Part shown: piece after piece, positions 44,188-49,565 of the stretch
Position numbering within the stretch: position 1 is the stretch's first letter
Layout: the number at the start of each line of letters is the position of its first letter
Source: Candidatus Blautia pullistercoris
Lineage (GTDB): Bacteria > Bacillota > Clostridia > Lachnospirales > Lachnospiraceae
Reading direction: 5' to 3'
Length of the DNA: 49,565 nucleotides
NCBI GenBank assembly: GCA_019114545.1
Contig: DXFG01000057.1
Coordinates: 1 to 49,565 of the forward strand
Made by a program: the position numbers and the translations under genes
The notes under the pieces: generated by a model
Databases searched by the model: none
What the model was told of the DNA's origin: nothing
What the model saw: the letters and a program-made list of their open reading frames with translations, nothing else

Positions 44188-44958
44188 ATGAGTTCTTATG
44201 AGAGTTTTGCCAGGGTCTATGATCTGTTTATGGACAATATTCCCTATGAAGAGTGGTGCGGATATCTTACCGGGCTTTTAGAAGACCAGGGGATCCGGGA
44301 TGGCCTGGTCCTGGAACTGGGCTGCGGGACAGGAAATATGACTCGTCTTCTGGCCGGGAAAGGATACGATATGATCGGTGTGGATAATTCTGTGGACATG
44401 CTGGAGATCGCCATAGAGAAGAAGGAAGAAGAGGGGCAGGATATACTCTATCTCCTTCAGGACATGCGGGAATTTGAACTTTACGGCACTGTCCGGGCAG
44501 TGGTGTCTGTCTGTGACAGCATGAATTATATAACGGACGAAGAGGATCTGCTGGAAGTATTCCGGCTGGTAAACAACTATCTGGATCCCGGCGGGATTTT
44601 TATTTTTGATCTGAATACAGAATACAAATATGAAGAGATCCTGGGAGACACTGCCATAGCCGAGGACCGGGAAGACGCCAGTTTTATCTGGGATAATTAT
44701 TATGATCCTGAGGAACAGATCAACGAATATGATCTGGCTCTTTTTATCCCGGTGGATAAGGATGGGGAGACTCTTTACCGGAAGTATGAGGAGACCCATT
44801 ATCAGAAAGCCTATTCTCTGGAAAAGATAAAAGAGCTGCTGGCAGAGGCAGGGATGGAATTTATAGACGCTTACGACGCCTTTACCAGGAATCCGGTGAA
44901 AGAGGACAGCGAGAGGATCTACATACTTGCCAGAGAAAAAGGAAAGAAAAGTATTTAA
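44188..44958 (+). CDS. Class I SAM-dependent methyltransferase
   Basis: 'VLELGCGTGNMTRLLAGKGYDMIGVDNSVDMLEIA'. Confidence 0.93.
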   Translation: MSSYESFARVYDLFMDNIPYEEWCGYLTGLLEDQGIRDGLVLELGCGTGNMTRLLAGKGYDMIGVDNSVDMLEIAIEKKEEEGQDILYLLQDMREFELYGTVRAVVSVCDSMNYITDEEDLLEVFRLVNNYLDPGGIFIFDLNTEYKYEEILGDTAIAEDREDASFIWDNYYDPEEQINEYDLALFIPVDKDGETLYRKYEETHYQKAYSLEKIKELLAEAGMEFIDAYDAFTRNPVKEDSERIYILAREKGKKSI

Positions 44959-44981
44959 GACATAAAGAGGAGATTTAAAAT

Positions 44982-45863
44982 ATGGGAGATTATATTGTAA
45001 GGGCCACAGCGGCCAATTATCAGATCAGGGCATTTGCGGCTACTACCAGGGATCTGGTGGAGTATGCCAGAGCAGCCCATAATACCAGCCCGGTGGCTAC
45101 TGCGGCTCTGGGACGTTTGCTTACAGCGGGAGCCATGATGGGCGTGATGATGAAAGGAGAGAAGGACCTGCTGACCCTGCAGATCAAGGCGGGAGGTCCT
45201 CTGGAGGGCATTACCGTTACTGCAGATTCCAAGGGAAATGTAAAGGGGTATGTGGGAAATCCCAATGTGGTCCTTCACGCCAATGCTCAGGGGAAATTGG
45301 ATGTGGCAGGCGCTGTAGGCGTGGGTTTTATGAACGTGATTAAGGATATGGGTATGAAAGAGCCTTATGTGGGCCAGACCGTGCTCCAGACCAGCGAGAT
45401 CGCAGAGGATCTTACCTATTACTTTGCCACCAGCGAGCAGGTGCCTTCTTCTGTAGGACTGGGCGTATTGATGGAAAAGGACAACACTGTGAAACAGGCA
45501 GGCGGCTTTATTATCCAGCTTATGCCTTTCACAGAGGAAGCAGTGATCAGCCGGCTGGAGGAAAATCTGAAGAAAGTGACTTCTGTCACAGCTCTTCTGG
45601 AAGAGGGACATACGCCGGAAAGCCTTCTGGAACTTTTGCTGGAAGGATTTGATATTGAATTTAACGACAGGATCCCCACTCAGTTCCACTGCAACTGCAG
45701 CAAGGAGAGAGTGGAGAGAGCTCTGATCAGTATTGGAAGAAAAGACATTCAGGAAATGATCGATGAAGGAAAGGAAATCGAGATGAACTGTCATTTCTGT
45801 AATAAAAATTATACTTTTACAGTAGAAGAACTGAAACAGATCTTAAAGGAATGTAAAAGATAA
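44982..45863 (+). CDS. hslO: Redox-regulated chaperone Hsp33
   Basis: N-terminal 'RATAANYQIRAFAATTRDLVEYARAAHNTSPVATAALGRLLTAG'; C-terminal CNC...CHFC zinc switch. Confidence 0.97.
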   Translation: MGDYIVRATAANYQIRAFAATTRDLVEYARAAHNTSPVATAALGRLLTAGAMMGVMMKGEKDLLTLQIKAGGPLEGITVTADSKGNVKGYVGNPNVVLHANAQGKLDVAGAVGVGFMNVIKDMGMKEPYVGQTVLQTSEIAEDLTYYFATSEQVPSSVGLGVLMEKDNTVKQAGGFIIQLMPFTEEAVISRLEENLKKVTSVTALLEEGHTPESLLELLLEGFDIEFNDRIPTQFHCNCSKERVERALISIGRKDIQEMIDEGKEIEMNCHFCNKNYTFTVEELKQILKECKR

Positions 45864-45882
45864 AAGAGAGGTTTGGCGGAAG

Positions 45883-47799
45883 ATGAGAGATGGATTTATA
45901 AAGGCGGCAGCGGCAGCTATTGACGTCCGGGTGGCCGACTGTATTCACAACACGGATGAGATCATTAAGAAAGCCAGAGAGCTTTCTGATAAAGGAGCCA
46001 GGATCCTGGTGTTCCCGGAGCTTTCCATTACCGGCTATACCTGTCAGGATCTTTTCTGGCAGGAGACTCTGCTGAATAGTGCCAGGGAGCAGCTTTTAAG
46101 GGCGGCAAAGGAATTGAAGGATGTGCCAGGGCTGATCTTTGTGGGACTTCCCTATGCTTACCGTGGGAAGCTCTATAATGTGGCGGCAGCTATAAACCAG
46201 GGAGAGATCCTGGGACTGGTCCCAAAGGAGTATCTGCCCAATTATGGAGAGTTTTATGAGGCAAGGCATTTCTCTTCAGGAAAAAATCTCTGGGGATATA
46301 CGGAACTGGGAGGAAAGCAGGTGCCTGTTATGGAGAAACTGCTGTTTTCCTGCCGGGAAGTGCCGGGCCTTACCGTGGCTGCGGAAATCTGCGAGGATCT
46401 GTGGGCGGCTGCTCCTCCAAGTGTGGCTCACGCCATGGCCGGGGCAAATGTGATCGTAAACCTTTCCGCCAGTGATGAGACCGTAGGGAAAGCCGACTAC
46501 AGACGGGAACTGGTAAAGAGTCAGTCTGCCAGATTGCTGTGCGCCTATATTTACGCTACTGCCGGATATGGAGAGTCTACCCAGGATCTGGTTTTCGGCG
46601 GCCAGCATCTGATCTGCGAAAACGGCGTAGTATTAAAAGAAGCAGAAATGTTCCAGAATCAGTCAGCAGAGGCAGTTCTGGATATCAACCGTTTATCAGA
46701 AGAACGGAGAAGGATTTCCACCTGGCATGAGGAAAAGAGAGAAGGATATCTTACAGTAGAGTTTTCCCTTCCTGTAGAGGAGACAAAACTGGAGCGGTTT
46801 ATCGATCCCAGTCCCTTTGTGCCGGACAGCCGGGGAGATAGAGAAAAGCGCTGTAATGAGATCCTGATGATCCAGGCTATGGGCCTGAAGAAGCGTTTGG
46901 AGCATACCCGCTGCCAGAGAGCGGTGCTGGGAATTTCCGGAGGCCTGGATTCCACACTGGCTCTCCTGGTCACTGCCAGGGCTTTTGATCTTCTGGGAAT
47001 GGGAAGAGAACATATCACCGCAGTGACTATGCCCTGCTTCGGTACCACAGACCGGACTTACACCAACGCCTGCGAACTGACCAGAAGGCTGGGAGCTACT
47101 CTTATGGAAGTGGATATAAAGAAAGCAGTGCTGCAGCATTTTTCCGATATCGGCCATGATGAAAATGTTCATGATGTGACTTACGAAAACTCCCAGGCCA
47201 GGGAGCGGACACAGGTGATCATGGATATTGCCAACCAGCAGGGAGGCATGGTGGTTGGAACTGGAGACCTTTCAGAGCTGGCCCTTGGCTGGGCAACCTA
47301 TAACGGGGATCATATGTCCATGTATGGAGTAAACGCCTCTGTGCCAAAGACTCTGGTCCGCCATCTGGTACGGTACTACGCTGATACCTGCGGAGAGGAA
47401 AAACTGTCCCAGATCCTTCTGGATATTCTGGATACACCGGTAAGTCCGGAGCTTCTTCCTCCAAAGGACGGAGTGATCTCCCAGAAGACCGAAGATCTGG
47501 TAGGTCCCTATGAGCTTCATGATTTCTTCTTATATCAGATGCTCCGTTTTCATTTCAGACCTGGCAAGATTTACCGTATGGCAAAGGCAGCTTTTGCCGG
47601 AGTCTACGAGCCGGAAGTGATCATGAAATGGCTGAAGACTTTCTATTCCAGATTTTTTGCCCAGCAGTTTAAGCGTTCCTGTCTTCCCGACGGACCTAAG
47701 GTGGGAAGTGTAGCCGTATCTCCAAGGGGAGATCTCCGGATGCCAAGCGACGCCTGCGTGCGGATCTGGATGGAGGAACTGGAACAGATCCAGGAGTAA
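45883..47799 (+). CDS. nadE: NAD+ synthase (glutamine-hydrolysing)
   Basis: N-terminal nitrilase domain ('FPELSITGYTCQDLF', 'AAEICEDLW') and C-terminal 'GISGGLDSTLALLV' synthetase. Confidence 0.96.
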   Translation: MRDGFIKAAAAAIDVRVADCIHNTDEIIKKARELSDKGARILVFPELSITGYTCQDLFWQETLLNSAREQLLRAAKELKDVPGLIFVGLPYAYRGKLYNVAAAINQGEILGLVPKEYLPNYGEFYEARHFSSGKNLWGYTELGGKQVPVMEKLLFSCREVPGLTVAAEICEDLWAAAPPSVAHAMAGANVIVNLSASDETVGKADYRRELVKSQSARLLCAYIYATAGYGESTQDLVFGGQHLICENGVVLKEAEMFQNQSAEAVLDINRLSEERRRISTWHEEKREGYLTVEFSLPVEETKLERFIDPSPFVPDSRGDREKRCNEILMIQAMGLKKRLEHTRCQRAVLGISGGLDSTLALLVTARAFDLLGMGREHITAVTMPCFGTTDRTYTNACELTRRLGATLMEVDIKKAVLQHFSDIGHDENVHDVTYENSQARERTQVIMDIANQQGGMVVGTGDLSELALGWATYNGDHMSMYGVNASVPKTLVRHLVRYYADTCGEEKLSQILLDILDTPVSPELLPPKDGVISQKTEDLVGPYELHDFFLYQMLRFHFRPGKIYRMAKAAFAGVYEPEVIMKWLKTFYSRFFAQQFKRSCLPDGPKVGSVAVSPRGDLRMPSDACVRIWMEELEQIQE

Positions 47800-47815
47800 A
47801 AGAAAGGCGGCATTT

Positions 47816-48865
47816 ATGAAGGCGGTAGTTTTTGAGAAAAAAGGAAAACTGGTCCTTACAGAACGGCCCAGGCCCTGTCTGGAAAGGGATACAGACGTTT
47901 TGGTGAGAGTGACTCTTACCACTATCTGTTCCAGCGATATCCATATCAAGCATGGAGCGGTGCCAAATGCTGTTCCGGGAACTATCCTGGGCCATGAGTT
48001 TGTAGGGGTGGTGGAAGAAACCGGAAAAGCTGTGAAAAAGGTGAAACCGGGAGACCGGGTGGCGGTGAATGTGGAGACTTTCTGCGGAAGCTGTTTTTAC
48101 TGTGAGCGAGGCTTTGTAAATAACTGCAGCGACCCTCTGGGCGGCTGGGCCCTTGGGTGCCGGATCGACGGAGGACAGGCAGAGTATGTCCGGATCCCTT
48201 ACGGAGACAACGGTCTTACGAAAATCCCCAATAGAGTTTCAGATGAAGCCGCTCTTTTCACCGGGGATCTTCTGTCTACCGGTTACTGGGCTGCCAGGAT
48301 CGGAGAGATCAGCAAAGGAGACACTGTGGCAGTGATCGGGGCAGGACCTGCGGGAATGTGTACCATGATGTGCGCCAGACTTTATGACCCTGGAAAGATC
48401 ATTGCCCTGGATACCGACGAGAACCGTCTGGATGTAGTAAAGGACAACCATCTGGCGGATTTCTGTATAAATCCCGGTGAAATTTCAGAAAAGGATCTGG
48501 AAACCCAGATCCGGGAGTTGTCTCATGGACGGGGAGCAGACCGGGTCTTTGAGGTGGCAGGAGGAAAAGATACCTTGCAGACTGCCTGGAAGATCGCCAG
48601 GCCCAATGCAGTGGTCACCTTAGTGGCTATGTATGAAGAAGACCAGCGGCTGCCTCTGCCTTCCATGTATGGGAAGAACCTGGTCTTTAAGACAGGCGGG
48701 GTAGACGGCTGTTATTGTGATCAGATCATGGACCTGATCCAAAAGGGAGAGCTGGATACCAGCCCGCTGATCACTCACCGGACGACTCTGGAACATATTA
48801 TGGAAGCTTATGAGATCTTTGAGAAGAAACAGGACGGCGTGATCAAATTTGCGATTAAGGTATAA
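47816..48865 (+). CDS. Zinc-dependent alcohol dehydrogenase (MDR family)
   Basis: 'GHEFVGVVEETG', structural Zn site 'CGSCFYCERGFVNNC', 'VAVIGAGPAGM'. Confidence 0.93.
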   Translation: MKAVVFEKKGKLVLTERPRPCLERDTDVLVRVTLTTICSSDIHIKHGAVPNAVPGTILGHEFVGVVEETGKAVKKVKPGDRVAVNVETFCGSCFYCERGFVNNCSDPLGGWALGCRIDGGQAEYVRIPYGDNGLTKIPNRVSDEAALFTGDLLSTGYWAARIGEISKGDTVAVIGAGPAGMCTMMCARLYDPGKIIALDTDENRLDVVKDNHLADFCINPGEISEKDLETQIRELSHGRGADRVFEVAGGKDTLQTAWKIARPNAVVTLVAMYEEDQRLPLPSMYGKNLVFKTGGVDGCYCDQIMDLIQKGELDTSPLITHRTTLEHIMEAYEIFEKKQDGVIKFAIKV

Positions 48866-48882
48866 TGAAAGGAAGAGGTCAC

Positions 48883-49248
48883 ATGGGAGTTAAACAGGAT
48901 TATCTTATGCGTATGATCAATGACATCGTCCGGGGGCTTGCACTGGTCCTTACGGGAAAGAAGGAGGTCCGCTATGAGCTGCCTCAGGAGCAGGAACGGA
49001 CAGAAGAGGAAAACCTTTATGCCCGGATCCTGGAGATGGCAGACCGGGGAGAGATCAATGAAGCGGAAAATATTCTTCTGGGAGATTTCCCGGAAAATAC
49101 ACCGGACTACGGGATCATGGTGGCGGATTTTTATCAGCATTTAGATGAATTTGATGATGATTTTCTGGAAGAGCATGATTATTCCAGAGAAGAGATTCTG
49201 GAGGGACTGGAAAGCCTGGCTGAGGAGTATGGATTAACAGAGTCCTGA
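48883..49248 (+). CDS. DUF6483-like protein
   Basis: MGVKQDYLMRMINDIVRGLALVLTGKK; acidic helical protein. Start 48865 or 48883. Family by recall. Confidence 0.6.
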   Translation: MGVKQDYLMRMINDIVRGLALVLTGKKEVRYELPQEQERTEEENLYARILEMADRGEINEAENILLGDFPENTPDYGIMVADFYQHLDEFDDDFLEEHDYSREEILEGLESLAEEYGLTES

Positions 49249-49250
49249 AG

Positions 49251-49355
49251 TTGAATTTGGAGAGGGCGGATCATGAAATTAGTAGTCCCTACTACTATTT
49301 CAATATCACAGATCCGGATGGAAATGTTCTGGAAATCACAGGAAAGATGAAATAG
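49251..49355 (+). pseudogene. VOC/glyoxalase family C-terminal remnant
   Basis: Frame reads LNLERADHEISSPYYYFNITDPDGNVLEITGKMK*; the 'DPDGNVLEI' motif is a VOC C-terminal signature, with no N-terminal part upstream. Confidence 0.65.
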
Positions 49356-49413
49356 AGAAGCCTATATCTTCTGAGAATTGGAAGGCAGAAACTAAAATCG
49401 GGAGGAAAATAAA

Positions 49414-49565
49414 ATGGAACAGTTGAGAGTAGGAATTTTAAGTACAGGAAATATTGCGGCAACTATGGCGGATACCGTAGCTAAGATGAAAGAAGCCCGA
49501 ATCTATGCGGTAGCTTCCAGAAGCCTGGAGAAGGCAGAAGCCTTTGCAGAACGTTTTCAGATTGA
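49414..49565 (+). CDS. Gfo/Idh/MocA-family oxidoreductase, N-terminal part (runs off window)
   Basis: GGAGG RBS, MEQLRVGILSTGNIAATMADTVAKMKEARIYAVASRSLEKAEAFAERFQI Rossmann start. Confidence 0.85.
   Translation, partial: MEQLRVGILSTGNIAATMADTVAKMKEARIYAVASRSLEKAEAFAERFQI

Overview
The window is a gene-dense bacterial chromosome segment of Lachnospiraceae-like Firmicute character (inferred from protein style and AGGAGG ribosome-binding sites). No rRNA, tRNA, CRISPR array, transposase or phage genes were recognised. Housekeeping and stress genes include clpB, nrdD/nrdG, hslO (Hsp33), nadE, a ketopantoate-reductase-like gene, a membrane GDPD and a Zn-dependent alcohol dehydrogenase. There are two two-component/ABC modules: a Bce-like peptide-resistance set at 7.8-12.6 kb, and a second set at 19.4-24.4 kb with convergent sensor and transporter genes. 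A MoxR-VWA pair lies at 15.7-18.4 kb. A redox mini-regulon (PNPOx, PNPOx-ferredoxin, Rrf2) lies at 24.8-26.4 kb. A long minus-strand run of small unrelated enzymes at 26.4-34.5 kb contains fused genes and at least three decayed genes. A GPH transporter/PucR/URO-D-like cluster lies at 34.9-38.9 kb. The main non-coding signals are: two near-identical palindromes over the promoters of the PNPOx and Rrf2 genes; a 168-bp MITE-like inverted repeat flanked by TA; a 78-nt-period repeat upstream of an orphan HicB; a structured repeat-bearing spacer between a response regulator and its kinase; paired NrdR-like boxes before nrdD; a BceR-type box before bceAB; a 21-bp minisatellite encoding a pure heptad coiled coil; and gene remnants (HIT, GNAT, histidine phosphatase, VOC, alpha/beta hydrolase, HTH-less LysR). 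No clear new multi-gene system was proven. The best candidates are the Rrf2/PNPOx regulon and the decaying, fusion-prone enzyme array.
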